Part shown: piece by piece, positions 36,286 to 49,100 of the stretch
How the letters are laid out: every line of letters begins with the position of its first letter
Position numbering within the stretch: the first letter of the stretch is position 1
From: Chamaecrista fasciculata
Lineage: Eukaryota; Streptophyta; Magnoliopsida; Fabales; Fabaceae
Reading direction: 5' to 3'
Assembly: GCA_003254925.1 (NCBI GenBank)
Contig: QANZ01001304.1
Location: 170,904 to 234,903 of the forward strand
Length of the DNA stretch: 64,000 bases
Translations under genes and position numbers: made by a program
Notes under the pieces: generated by a model
Databases searched by the model: none
What the model was told of the DNA's origin: nothing
The model's input: the letters and a program-made list of their open reading frames with translations, nothing else

Positions 36286-37256
36286 ATGCATATCAACTTT
36301 GTTAGATTGCTACTTCTCCTTTTGGCCTCCTCATTTATTCTCTCTCTCGTCTCTGCTATTCCTGCAACCAGTAAGATTAATAATATATTTATAATTAATT
36401 TCCTAATACTCTTTCCATATGTGTGTATAATTAATAAAGTGACCCTTGCACTTAATTAATCTTGATTCAATTTTCTGATTAATTGTACAGGAACCCAAAA
36501 TTTGAGCGCACAAGATAAATCAGCCCTGCCTTATTATATAACACAGGTCTGTTTTCCTCTCTGATCTTTCATCTCTTTCTTGTTGTTTATGTATAATCCT
36601 CTAGGCATAATATAAATTAAGTATTCATGATGTAGCAACAAATTCAACTGTAGCTTAATAATCAAAGGTGACAAATTTTAGATACGAGATTATTAGTCGT
36701 GTTTGATACAAACTGACGGATGTATTGTCATGTAAGCCTTTTGTGTTCGGTATGAATATTATGTATTGCTTTGCTAACTCAGTAGACAACTGTTAAATAT
36801 AAAGTTAGGAAATAATAGTAAAAAGAAGTATTAATTTTGACTATTGAAATTTTACATACATACATACATGGTTTTAATAAATGCTATAACACAAATCTTC
36901 GTACGATCAATAGATATATAATGCTTGAAGCTTTAAGAAATTACAAATAGATAATAACATAAAAAAAATTGAAAATTCCAATTGAATTTTATGTCATCCT
37001 AAAGTATATCATGTATTTATTTTTGACAACAACCATATCCTTTCAAACTGTTATTTTCGGTGTGTTGTTTTGGCCTTCAATTCTGCTAATTAAAAATATC
37101 TTTTGCTAATTTTCTAATCTTGAATTGCTGCAGAAGACAGTGTGGTTAGGAAATGGTGATGTGGATGAAGAGACTCTAGAGAGGAGGATGATTCTGGAAA
37201 CCCTAGACTATGGAGGGACTGGAGCAAATACAGATCATAACCCTAAATTCCCTTGA
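36286..37256 (+). CDS. PSY: PSY-family tyrosine-sulfated peptide precursor
   Basis: Three exons, 36286-36370, 36491-36546 and 37134-37256, join in frame to give 87 aa. The ATG is followed by a classic signal peptide (LLLLLLASSFILSLVSA, cleavage likely near residue 25). The middle is a variable linker with an acidic VDEETLERR stretch. The very C-terminus is DYGGTGANTDHNPKFP, matching the PSY peptide pattern (DY...GAN..H(D/N)P) with the Asp-Tyr sulfation site at residues 72-73. Family knowledge: PSY peptides are secreted, sulfated by TPST, and perceived by leucine-rich-repeat receptor kinases to set the balance of growth and stress responses. The mature peptide ends at the precursor end, so little C-terminal trimming is needed. 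Exons this small are easily missed by gene finders. Confidence 0.85.
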
Positions 37257-38081
37257 TCTTTAACACCTTAATTAAAATCTGCATTTGTTAATTGTGAATG
37301 TTCTTTCTCTTATCCCTTCTATTTGAGTTTGTCTATGTTCACAGAATTTTTTTTTTGGTTGTTTGCAATTGTTTGTTTTACAGAATTGACATGACTCGTG
37401 GTGTACTATTTCAAAATAATAAACATAATAATGATTAATATTATATTCATGCAATTAACTAAATACTAAAATGTTATGCTGACTTTTACTAATAATATTA
37501 GTGTAATTTAATAAATTCACTTTAAAGAAAAAGTTTAAAAACTATTTTTAAATACACAAAAAAATAGAACCAAAAATGCCCTTTAGCTCTTTATAAATAA
37601 CACCCTAAATTAATAAAAATGTTACACATTATATTACACCCTAAATTAAAGGAGATATGAATTCTTGTCTGCGTATCTGACTAACAGCATTTCATTGCTA
37701 GCTGTGCCAATTAGGGGCCTCGGAGGGAGTTGAATATCTAATATTAGAAACATTAAATACAACATTGTTTAAATTTAAGAATGCATCAAGATAATATACA
37801 AATTACAATCTATTCTCAATGACCTCAAACTAAGAAAAAAAGAACTATCTAAAGTCTAGTATTCAAAACTCCCTATGTACCCAAAAAAAAAACTCCCTAG
37901 GCTCTGACCACGTGAGGTGAAGTTGCGGGAAAAGAGAAAAGGAAAAATAAATAAATATAAAAAGAAAGAGACGTCCTATTACTGTACAAGAAGCTAAAAT
38001 GGAAACAATTAGGTTATTAGACGGCAACAAGACATACTCCAATATGGATTTGGTTGTGTGACAACAAATTCTAGCAACACT
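37257..38081. other. Gap between the PSY gene and the BRF1 fragment (convergent)
   Basis: Holds the 3' flanks of both genes. No other exon or structured repeat is seen. Confidence 0.4.
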
Positions 38082-38547
38082 TCAGTAATCATCATAGCCA
38101 TAATCATCTTCATAGTTATATGTATCGACCAAATTCTCATCAAACATATTATTTTCTTCGCCACCCTCAAATTCACTAACTAACCCAATAACATCATCTT
38201 TGTTTTTGTCCTCTAGCTCGGGGTCTATATTATCGTGTTTATCAGAGTGCAGCTCAAATTGTACTTTCTTAGTGTACTCCGGAAACTCCTGGGCATGATA
38301 AGATTGAAGAAATTCAGATTCGAGGGATGTGATGGGTTGATGCTAAATAGATAATACTCCAAACAAAATTACATATTGGGTACTGTGAAATTTGTTTATT
38401 TTAAACACGTGAAGCAAGAGCTACAACTAATGATTATGCAAACCTAATTTTAACCTTAGAGATAGTCGAACGAAATAGAGCAAAGTTTCAGCCCACAATA
38501 TTTTCAAAAGACTATACAAATATATATAGAGTTTCTTCCTTTCTTTT

Positions 38548-38992
38548 TGATAGAACCCCCAATCCAATAGAGATAATTAAGGGAATGTAGAGAGAGAGAT
38601 AGAACAGAATCAAAGAAATAATCTCCAGAATCTAAAGAATATCTCTTCAAATTCTTGAGAGAGAAATATAAAAATCACAAGTACAAGAATCTTAATACTT
38701 GGGACCACAAGTTCAGAATCTGAAACTTGGAATCAGAGACAATAATTTCAATATAATTCTTATCATGTGTAACATAATAAAGCAGGGTTCTTTATAATAA
38801 TACCTTGCTGCCCAACTACTCCTAAAATTCAGGAAACATTAAGTTAGTGGCTTATGAAACTGCCACAACCTACTACATGGCCTATCCCACTACTTCCTAA
38901 ATAACATAAAATGAAAATAATAGAAATAAAATCAGAAACATGACACCTAACTAAACTAACGTAGAATGGGCTTGACAGTGGGGTATGTATCA
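38548..38992 (-). repeat. 3' LTR of the small LTR element
   Basis: TGATAGAACCCCC...GTATGTATCA, 445 bp. On minus it is preceded by a G-rich polypurine tract (AAGGGGGGAATAT). By eye it differs from the other LTR by about eleven substitutions and one 2-bp indel. Confidence 0.9.
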
Positions 38993-39114
38993 ATATTCCC
39001 CCCTTGAAAATACACCTTGTCCTCAAGGTGAAAATGTTATGGTGGTCCTGCCAATAAATCCCAATATTCCCAATGGAATTGTTCTCCCTTAACTCCATCT
39101 GAATGTGATATAAT

Positions 39115-39833
39115 CTACAACCCAGAATTTGGTATTCCTTGTATCCTAAAATGTTGGATGTTGCAGTGCGAAGGAAGGAAATTAGGGCTTTGCTCATTGG
39201 GGGTTTTTAGATCAGCTATTGGTGAAGAAGAGACAAAATTTGATAGGAGGCCACTGTTGGTCAAAGTATGATCATCCCCACCAAGATCCCAGCCGCTGCT
39301 CTTCATGGTGGTTCCTTCCTTTTGGCCCAATGTCACGTTGAAAGAGATCATGGCAGCTTTGCCCTCAATCTCGTCTCCAACGCCCACTCCTGTAATTTCT
39401 GTGGCATCCTCAAATTTTGGAATCTCAGTGATAGAAACTGTCAACCCCTTGCAGTCATGCCCTGGTGAGGATTTCTCATCTCCTAAATGTATGATAGCAG
39501 CATCAAGCGAAGTAGGAGGGAGTGATGTGTTTTTGTTGTCCATGTATGGGAGTGAAATCAGTTCCAGGGTACTGTGTGGGTAGGCTTCATTTGTGATGCT
39601 GGACAGTGGGGCTGCGCTGTGTAATTATCTCTTTGAAATGTAATAGTCGGCTGAGATGCTGTATTGGAATGGGTTTGATTTTGTGAAGCCTGTAGAATAG
39701 CTAATTCCTCACGTAGGATAAACAATTGTTGGAGTATGGAATCAAGCTTGGACATGAAAAATGGAGACGGTGGTTGGTAGGGTGGAGGGAGAGTAGGTGC
39801 TGGCCATGGAGAGTAGAAACGTGTGTTACCCAT
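39115..39833 (-). pseudogene. Two consecutive reading frames in the small LTR element
   Basis: The first starts MGNTRFYSPWP just after the primer-binding site, is Pro-rich, then has a helical stretch (FMSKLDSILQQLFILREELA) and stops after 91 codons (39558). The second (142 codons, 39543-39115) starts MDNKNTSLPPTSLDAA and matches nothing I recognise. Position suggests a decayed gag-like region. Only one stop and a short gap separate them. Confidence 0.4.
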
Positions 39834-39862
39834 GGTGGATCGGAACTTGCTTTGATACCAAA

Positions 39863-40305
39863 TGATAGAACCCCCAATCCAATAGAGATAATTAAGGGAA
39901 TGTAGAGAGAGATAGAACATAATCAAAGAAATAATCTCCAGAATCTAGAAAATATCTCTTCAAATTCTTGAGAGAGAAATATAAAAACCACAAGTACAAG
40001 AATCTTAATACTTGGGACCACAAGTTCAGAATCTGAAACTTGGAAACAGAGACGATAATTTCAATATAATTCTTATCATGCGTAACATAATAAAGCAGGG
40101 TTATTTATAATAATACCTTGCTGCCCAACTACTCCTAAAATTCAGAAAACATTAAGTTAGTGGCTTATGAAACTGCCACAACCTACTACATGGCCTATCC
40201 CACTACTTCCTAAATAACATAAAATGAAAATAATAGAAATAAAATCAGAATCATAACACCTAACTAAACTAACGTAGAATGGGCTTGACAGTGGGGTATG
40301 TATCA
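39863..40305 (-). repeat. 5' LTR of the small LTR element
   Basis: TGATAGAACC...TGTATCA, 443 bp, followed on minus by the Met-tRNA primer-binding site at 39846-39861. Confidence 0.9.
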
Positions 40306-41166
40306 CTTTTACTAAAAGAAATGGAATAAAAATAGAAGGATAAATAAGTGGACATGGCCATGGCAGGGCGAGGACAGCTCAGAGATATTATCATGATGGA
40401 AAAAAAATGGGGATAAGTAGGTTGCTTCAGCCATATCAGGTGGAAAAAAATGATTTTCTATAGAGCATACTAGCATTAAAAATAAAAATTTCAGAGAGAG
40501 ACTTACCGTATCATCAAATAAATTATGCAAGCGGTCAAGATTGACTTTGGAGCTGAGCCTCTACATATAATCAATGTAAATACAAATCATTACCACTATA
40601 AAACGATTTCAAGAGATTCTATCCAGACAAAATTAACTAAACTGCATTTTTGCTTTCTAAGTTGATTAACATCAAGAAATGTAAAATTGCATATATATAA
40701 ATCAGAAATAATACTTTTCGAGGCAAACTCATCCCTGTCCTATTCCTAAGGGAACAAGTAAAAAACTTTGATTCCGAATGCTCAAAGAACACATGAATCC
40801 AAAATCAAAAACAACTGGAAAACTCATAAGCATATTCTACTTGGCTATTCAATGCTAAGGGCTTACATTAGTCCATCCTTTGGCAGGCATGTCTTTCCTT
40901 ATTACTACCGAGGAGGCAATTATATGGCACACAACTATTTAAAGGGAAAAAAGGCATAAACTTTGGGTCCCTCGAGTTCAAAAATTAGGAGATGTTGCCG
41001 TTCTGTTTTCTGAAATGATCCAATTTTGTAGTCACATCTCCAGAATTTATCACCAAATCTAACAATTTAGATTTACTGACTAGAATGCCAAGTATTAGCA
41101 CGAGCTAAGGGTGCAAGGTAAATAGATAACATCAAAGTCAGAAAAAAATAGAGCTTGGGCTCATAT

Positions 41167-41420
41167 AAAAATCAACAGCAACACATTAAAAAAACAATAG
41201 ATGAAACCTACAAGGACAAATAAGAGCTTGCACTTTATAGTCTCATAAAAATCCATAGCAGCACATTAAAAAAACAATAGATGAAACCTACAAGGATAAC
41301 ATAAAAATAATCTTTCCCATGAAAGATGGGATAGAAAAAACGTGACACATTTTTTAAAAAATTGATACCTACAAGGACAAGATAAAAATAATCTCCCATG
41401 AAAGATGTGACAGACGAACC
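41167..41420. repeat. Short tandem repeats in a BRF1 intron
   Basis: 'agcacattaaaaaaacaata' with 'gatgaaacctacaagga' occurs twice (about 41167-41220 and 41248-41300), and the 'acctacaaggacaagataaa' with 'tcccatgaaagatg' segment is repeated again to 41420. Non-coding. Confidence 0.6.
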
Positions 41421-44400
41421 TCTAACTCAAAATTCTCAAATTTCACTAAATTGGGTTTGAGATTAAATGATTAATAACAATTATCTGTATGCGTTCACCA
41501 GAAAACTTAAACTTTTGGGATGAAATGAATGTTGACAACAGCCATGGGAGACAGGCCAGACCAGAGAAAGCGGAAGAAAGACATTTTAGTCTTTTATACC
41601 TTAAATCCAGAAACAAGAATGCAAACTAACCTGAACAAGGGTAGGTTGAACATCATCAATTCTACCCGTAGAGGTTATCATGTTTCAAAACCCAGCCCAA
41701 TCCCAATCATATTGACTAGTAAAACAACCGTTCTAGCCACATATGTCTAAACCGAACTCACCCCGATACTTTTCTCATTTGGCAATCCATCTTAAGAGCT
41801 ATTTTTAATATCAGCTTTATGAACTATCCAAATTATAGCTGTCATTTCATCAATGCAGTTAATGCATTCGGAAAACTAGGTGTAAGACTTCATTTCAGAA
41901 TATAATACTGAAAACTTGATTGAAAGCCTCAACCAGCACAACTTTCAGTCCTAAGTGTTGACCACCAAATCACATGAAATCTACTGTCAGTTTTGTTTCA
42001 TTGGGACCCAAAAAGTTTATAAAAGACATTAAGGCAAGAAATAATAGCTACAGAAAGAAGGAAAAGAATCCTGAAAAAGAAAATAAAAAAGGACAATATG
42101 TTCAATATAAAAAATCAATAAAGAAGTTTCATGTAAATTATTGAATAAATACCTTATTAATCAACATTTTGCGAGTAGCCTCTGCAGCAGATTGAGCAGG
42201 ACCCGAATTCTTTGCCTCTTGAGCTCGTCTCTGCTTCCTTTCCTACAGATGTGAAATTAAACATGACCAACAAAGTATAAGCTTCTTAGGTCACAAAGTG
42301 TAGGCTATGCAGCACAAATTGATACTACAAAGGCAAAACTAGGGGTAGCAATCTTGAACTATGACCCAATCTATTTTGTGTGAATGTGAGCTTCAAATTT
42401 GACTGTAGACTTCATGGAAAGAGTATTGTAAAAACAAAAAATGTTCTTCAATGGTAAGACTCTGATTACTTACACTAGTGTTAATACACTAATACTACCA
42501 TACACAGAAAATGATTCAGAAGTCACCTTCCTGGATTTTGCCACAGCTGCAGCAGCAGATTCAGCAAGCTCTTTTGCTGCTAGCATATCCTCGGAAGTCG
42601 GAACAGTTCTGAAAATTTGCCTCAAAAGCTTCCTTTGCAGCTGCAGCAGCTGCTTGCTCCTGTAAGATTTCTGACTTGAATGAGATTCAATACACATTAA
42701 TCTTCCCACAAGACAAATCAAGAAATAGGACTACCAAACCAGAGAGAAACAATCATCATACAAGTATAAGCAACACTTGAGTTTTCACAATAATAGAATG
42801 AGGAAAACCACCAAGGAACTTTATCCAGTGCTATTAAAAGAAATTGATGATATGTTATTAATTTTTAGGCACCTCAAGATATTCACGATTCATTTCTTCC
42901 CAGATAATCTTCTTGTAATCCTTCTCCTTCCCCTTAAGAAGGTACCCATCAACCTACACAGTATAATTAAACAAATCATTGAAAGCAACATCAAGACCGA
43001 AAAGAAACTTTGCCAATTACATCTCTCCTTAAGTTATTCCAAAAAAACATTCCACTTCCATTTTCTCCAGAAATGACAATACACCAGAAAGACCATTATT
43101 TAGATAAGACTCCACAAGCTAATAGTCACAATAAAAGAAACAGAAGAAATAAAGAAGAGCTTCTCCCAGCCATGTCACCATAGAAAAAATCTTAAGATAG
43201 TTCTAGTTTTCGCAAAAGCAGTCAATGTCCGCACTCAAAGTAGTAGGCATTCATTGACTTCACTGCAAGAAGTAGCCAAAAAGAATAAAAAACGAAGCTT
43301 GTTTAAGCACCTCCAAATCATCAACATCAGAGAGACTTTCAGATTCATCATGATTTTTTGCACTCTTATCATCTTCCCCATGTGATTCATCATAACTGCT
43401 ATCTTTAGTTGCAACTGTCTCAACATCAGCCCCTGAAGAAAACATAGCAAAATTAGGAATGAATAAATGAAAGAAGAGGACTTTTAGTCATGAAGGAAAA
43501 TAAATAATGATGCCCACCAACACTTTCTGGCCTGACAGCCTGCAATTCTTCTTTTCGGCTTGCACATGCACCATTTGATGCTTTTTCCAACTAAACAAAA
43601 GAACATCCAACATTACAACAAATTTAGAATTTGAATTAGTTTATGGCTCTTCTGTAATAAATCCCACCATAGGATTACTTATGTATGGTGTGAGAGAAGA
43701 TGATTCTCAATCAAGGACCATATCACAATCGCAAGATTCTTCTTGGTCATACTTTTGTAAAAATAGCTCGTTTCTGGAGTACTATAGTCGCATGGTAATT
43801 ACAACACAGTATTTGACATAATAATTAAGTGTAGATAATAGCTCATTTCTATTTCCTCATATAACTCTCCCATACTCTTATTTAATGGATTTATTTGCTC
43901 ATATGGATCTAATGGTGAAAAAAATATAGGTCTGGGCATGATACTTCTAAATTGAACATTGAGAGCAGCATGTTATACTTACAGCTTTTGGACAGAGGTT
44001 TCCTCATCATCTCTATGATAATAAAAATAATCTTTAATGGCATTAAACAGGATATTCATGAAAAACTTTCTATTGATTGTTTTATTGCCTACACATTTCG
44101 GGTTGTAGTTCCATAACAATGTCAGTGCAAAATATCTTTTTCTTTATATATGAGACAAGGCCTAATGACATTTTTGGATCCTTCATTACATTAGAAGAAA
44201 AAATAAATAGAACAGATATTTTAAAAAAATGTATGCTCATGCATTTCTTCTAATGGATTGTCAAGGGAGGTTTCAATTATAGACCTCCAAAGGGATTGGA
44301 AGGCATTATTGATGCAGCATCTTGTTTTTCCTTTCTTTTGTTTCCTTTTGGAGAGGATTACTTGTTCTCCTTGTATTCCTTTGTATCTTCTCTATCTCTA

Positions 44401-46196
44401 ATAATTTTCTTTTCTTATCCAAAAGAAAAAAAATGCACACTACCATAAGAACTAATCAAGGTGCACTCACATCACTTGATTGGCTGCCACTTTCCTCAGA
44501 AAGGAATTTTGACATTCTTTCCTTTTCAGCACGCTGGAATGCAGGAGGATCCAGACCACCCTCAAGTCCTCCAGAGAGTTTAACAAACTGCACCAATCAG
44601 TGTAACTGTAAATGGCGATGATAATGATGGGAAAAAAATGCTAAGCTAAAGAAGCACCATTATGCCTCATAAGCCAGCGTATGTATCATATACAGATGTA
44701 CCATGGGTATGCTAGGATACGTATTAGGTAAGTATCATATTTTTTTCCAGCAAAAAATAAAACCGATAAACCACAGATAAAATGGATAGTTAGAGGAAAC
44801 TTTTTGAGCTATAACAGTGTACTGCTCTCATCTCTGCCTACTCAATTGGGGAATGAAAGGGGATTCTGAGGTTGATGAAAGTGATGGGGAGAGAATGGCA
44901 AAGCAAAGTCAATGAAATAGCTATTCTAATTTCAAAAGTCTTTCAATTTATTTATTTTTTGTTAGATTGTATAAGTTTTTGTTGGGTCATAAGTCAGAAC
45001 ATTAGTCTTTAAGTTGACAAATTAGCAAACATGTTTTATTGGGCCTTGATAAACTAACAACATGATACTACAACAAAAATCCTAGCCAAAAAAATAGCTT
45101 TGATATATGAGTTATAGAATATTTATTATTTATTTATCAACAGTGAAAATATTATATGTGGCATTTTATTATTTTTATATAAATATATTATGCCATAACC
45201 ATACCCTATATTTTTAAAAAATTCTCAAAGCCGTATCTGCACCAATACCACCAATACCAGTGCAAACTAGATGCTAAAAGTCCCAACAAGGACAAAAGCA
45301 CTCACATCCTTATAACATGATTCACATAATCCAAGGGCATAGTGGGGCACACCACTATCCTTGTGTTCGCACAGCAGATCCTTTGAAGAATGTTCCTCTG
45401 ATCCAGAATTTGGTTTTTCAATCCGATTTTTCTCACGCTCTTTTGCCATCATATTTAACTCCTTAACCTGTCACCAATAATAGTGTTACAAACATCCATT
45501 TTCAGTAAAGAATTCAAGCCAAAGATGTCAGCATTACCTAACCATGAACAAAAGATAACATATAAAAAATGCACCAGAAAGAATCTTCCATCTTCAGCTT
45601 AAAGGAAGAGTAGAGAAAGTATAGTTGAAGTTCTACAGACTAGAGAGACATTACAGCTACAAATTGCACTTTAAGGTAGTGCAGAGCATGCACCAAGTAG
45701 AAATGATCTAAACATGCCTCACGTCAACCAACCCCCAAAACGAGTAATGTAAAAAGGAGTTTTCTGTAAATCTGATACACATTCTAGAGAATACAACTCA
45801 AGAACTTCCATTTAAAAGCCCGAAAATCTGCAAGTGGATCATACATTCAGACATCACTAATAGAGGGTCAAGACCCCCATATTAGATCGGAAAGCTCATC
45901 ATGTAAGGCACCTCACATTGATTCTGTTCATGGTTCAAAATGCACAGATAAAATAGTGCTACTAGACTACACAGCACATGCTACACCTTTCAAACTCCAG
46001 TTATTTACATAAAGTCAAATAAAACACATCAAATTAATTACAATGCCAAGTCAAGCCAAAGAGTAAGGAACATACCGTCAAGCTTGCAGAGTCTGTATTC
46101 TCAAACTCAACTAAACGCTTGGTCAATGTGGCTTCACATACATGTACAATTCGTAGCTGCATGGCAAAACAAAAGATACATTACAAAAGAATAAAA

Positions 46197-49100
46197 ATAT
46201 AAATGGATAGGTATAAACTTTCTATTTTTTTAATATTTTGGGACTAAATCATATCTTTGGAATCAATTTTAAGGACTAAAAAGTAGGCTTTCTTTTTCAA
46301 TTTCAGGAATGCACATTGTCAAAAAGTATACATATAAGAAATTATAAGTTTTGTGCCACTAATTTGATGCATTTTGCTTAAAATTCAAAAACTTTCCATA
46401 AATAGAGTCCCGGCTACTAGCCAGCACGTACCGGCTAGAAGCCGGGACCCTATTTAGGGAAAGTTTTATAAAAAACGATTTAAAACATAAAAAAATAGAA
46501 AAAAAAATTAAATGAGGCATTTTGACGCTAGCAATGTTCATTTCACTCACAATTTTTGTATAGTTCAACTCATATAATTGTTATATAAATGGATAGGTAT
46601 AAACTTTGTATTTTTTTAATATTTTGGGACTAAATCATATCTTTGGAATCAATTTTAAGGACTAAAAAGTAGGCTTTCTTTTTCAATTTCAGGTATACAC
46701 ATTGTCCAAAAGTATACATATAAGAAATTATAAGTTTTGTGCCACTAATTTGATGCATTTTGCTTAAATTTCAAAAACTTTCCATAAATAGAGTCCCGAC
46801 TGCTAGCCGGGACGTGCCGGCTAGTAGACGGGACCCTATTTATGGAAAGTTTTATAAAAAACGATTTAAAACATAAAAAAATGGAAAAAAAAAAATTAAA
46901 TGAGGCATTTTCACGCTAGCAATGTTCATNAAACGATTTAAAACATAAAAAAAATGGAAAAAAAAATTAAATGAGGCATTTTGACGCTAGCAATGTTCAT
47001 TTCACTCACAATTTTTGTGTAGTTCAACTCATATAATTGTTATATAAATAGATAGGTATAAACTTTCTATTTTTTTAATATTTTGGGACTAAATCATAGC
47101 TTTGGAATCAATTTTAAAGACTAGAAAGTAGGCTTTCTTTTTCAATTTCAGGAATGCACATTGTCCAAAAGTATACATATAAGCAATTATAAGTTTTGTG
47201 CCACTAATTTGATGCATTTTGCTTAAATTTCAAAAACTTTCCATAAATAGAGTCCCAGCTACTAGCCGGGACGTGCCGTCTAGTAGCCGGGACCCTATTT
47301 ATGGAAAGTTTTATAAAAAACGATTTAAAACATAAAAAAATGGAAAAAAAAATTAAATGAGGCACTTTGACGCTAGCAATGTTCATTTCACTCACAATTT
47401 TTGTATACTTCAACTCATATAATTGTTATATAAATGGATAGGTATAAACTCTGTATTTTTTTAATATTTTGGGACTAAATCATAGCTTTGGAATCAATTT
47501 TAAAGACTAGAAAGTAGGCTTTCTTTTTCAATTTCAGGAATGCACATTGTCAAAAAGTATACATATAAGAAATTATAAGTTTTGTGCCACTAATTTGATG
47601 CATTTTGCTTAAAATTCAAAAACTTTCCATAAATAGAGTCCCGGCTACAAGCCGGGACGTGCCGGCTAGTAGTCGGGACCCTATTTATGGAAAGTTTTAT
47701 AAAAAACGATTCAAAACATAAAAAAATGGAAAAAAAAATTAAATGAGGCATTTTGACGCTAGCAATGTTCATTTCACTCACAATTTTTGTATACTTCAAC
47801 TCATATAATTGTTATATAAATGGATAGGTATAAACTTTGTATTTTTTTAATATTTTGGGACTAAATCATAGCTTTGGAATCAATTTTAAAGACTAAAAAG
47901 TAGGCTTTCTTTTTCAATTTCAGGAATGCACATTGTCAAAAAGTATACATATAAGAAATTATAAGTTTTGTGCCACTAATTTGATACATTTTGCTGAAAA
48001 TTCAAAAACTTTCCATAAATAGAGTCCCGGCTACTAGCCGGGACGTGCCGGCTAGTAGCCGGTACCCTATTTATGGAATGTTTTATAAAAAACGATTTAA
48101 AACATAAAAAAATCCAAAAAAAAAATTTAATGAGGCATTTTGACGCTAGCAATGTTCATTTCACTCACAATTTTTGTATAGTTCAACTCAGATAATTGTT
48201 ATATAAATGGATAGGTATAAACTTTGTATTTTTTTAATATTTTGGGACTAAATCATATCTTTGGAATCAATTTTAAGGACTAAAAAGTAGGCTTTCTTTT
48301 TCAATTTCAGGTATACACATTGTCCAAAAGTATATATATAAGAAATTATAAGTTTTGTGCCACTAATTTGATACATTTTGCATAAAATTCAAAAACTTTC
48401 CATAAATAGAGTCCCGGCTACTAGCCGGGACCCTATTTATGGAAAGTTTTATAAAAAACGATTTAAAAACATAAAAAAATGGAAAAAACAAATTAAATGA
48501 GGCATTTCGACGCTAGCAATGTTCATTTCACTCACAATTTTTGTATACTTCAACTCATATAATTGTTATATAAATTGATAAGTATAAACTTTGTATTTTT
48601 TTAATATTTTGGGACTAAATCATAGCTTTGGAATCAATTTTAAGAACTAAAAATTAGGCTTTCTTATTCAATTTCAGGAATGCACATTGTCCAAAAGTAT
48701 ACATATAAAAAATTTTAAGTTTTGTGCCACTAATTTGATGCATTTTGCTTAAAATTCAAAAACTTTCCATAAATAGAGTCCCGTCTACTAGACGGGACGT
48801 GCCGTCTAGTAGCCGGGACCCTATTTATGGAAAGTTTTATAAAAAACGATTTAAAACAAAAAAAAATGGAAAAAAAAAATTAAATGAGGCATTTTGACGC
48901 TAGCAATGTTCATTTCACTCACAATTTTTGTATACTTCAACTCATATAATTGTTATATAAATGGATAGGTATAAACTTTGTATTTTTTTAATATTTTGGG
49001 ACTAAATCATAGCTTTGGAATCAATTTTAAAGACTAGAAAGTAGGCTTTCTTTATCAATTTCAGAAATGCACATTGTCAAAAAGTATACATATCAGAAAT

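Larger units (their letters stand above)
38548..40305 (-). mobile_element. Complete non-autonomous LTR retrotransposon in the last BRF1 intron
   Basis: Two ~444-bp LTRs (38548-38992 and 39863-40305) enclose an 870-bp interior. Next to the 5' LTR (minus strand) is TTTGGTATCAAAGC, a primer-binding site for initiator Met-tRNA; next to the 3' LTR is the polypurine tract. Flanking CTTTT at 38543-38547 and 40306-40310 is the 5-bp target duplication. The interior has no protease, integrase or RT. It holds two minus-strand frames (39558-39833, Pro-rich then coiled-coil-like; 39115-39543) that may be remains of gag or a private gene. It is about 1.76 kb, so it depends on proteins supplied by other elements. 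Confidence 0.93.
38082..46156 (-). pseudogene. BRF1: C-terminal half of a TFIIIB subunit BRF1 gene, frameshifted
   Basis: Ten minus-strand exons with GT-AG borders: 46076-46156, 45306-45467, 44471-44587, 43518-43590, 43311-43432, 42873-42953, 42527-42659, 42153-42242, 40507-40560 and 38082-38342. They encode the end of the second cyclin repeat (HVCEATLTKRLVEFEN), the CEHKDSGVPHYALGLCESCY block, the FQRAEKERMSKFL block, and the Brf1 domain (VDGYLLKGKEKDYKKIIWEE, EANFQNCS, AAAAVAKSRK), then an acidic Tyr-rich end. Family knowledge: BRF1 with TBP and BDP1 recruits RNA polymerase III. The N-terminal zinc ribbon and first cyclin fold are not found; array B occupies their place. Exon 42527-42659 contains a 7-bp near-tandem duplication (TTCCGAC-TTCCGAG) that shifts the frame to a stop. 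It is a pseudogene or gene fragment unless this is a sequencing error. Confidence 0.85.

Noticed and set aside
36164..36394. 76-aa plus frame over the PSY first exon
   Set aside because: Different frame from the signal peptide; the three-exon PSY model explains the region.
39268..39583. Plus frames across the small LTR element
   Set aside because: Antisense of the interior frames; element orientation is fixed as minus by PBS and PPT.
44322..44621. 99-aa plus frame in the BRF1 region
   Set aside because: Covers the antisense of exon 44471-44587 and an intron; no domain.
46359..47799. Repeated ~69-aa frames in array B taken as a tandem gene family
   Set aside because: They run through a palindrome, vary freely, and exist because the unit repeats; no codon bias or start context supports coding.
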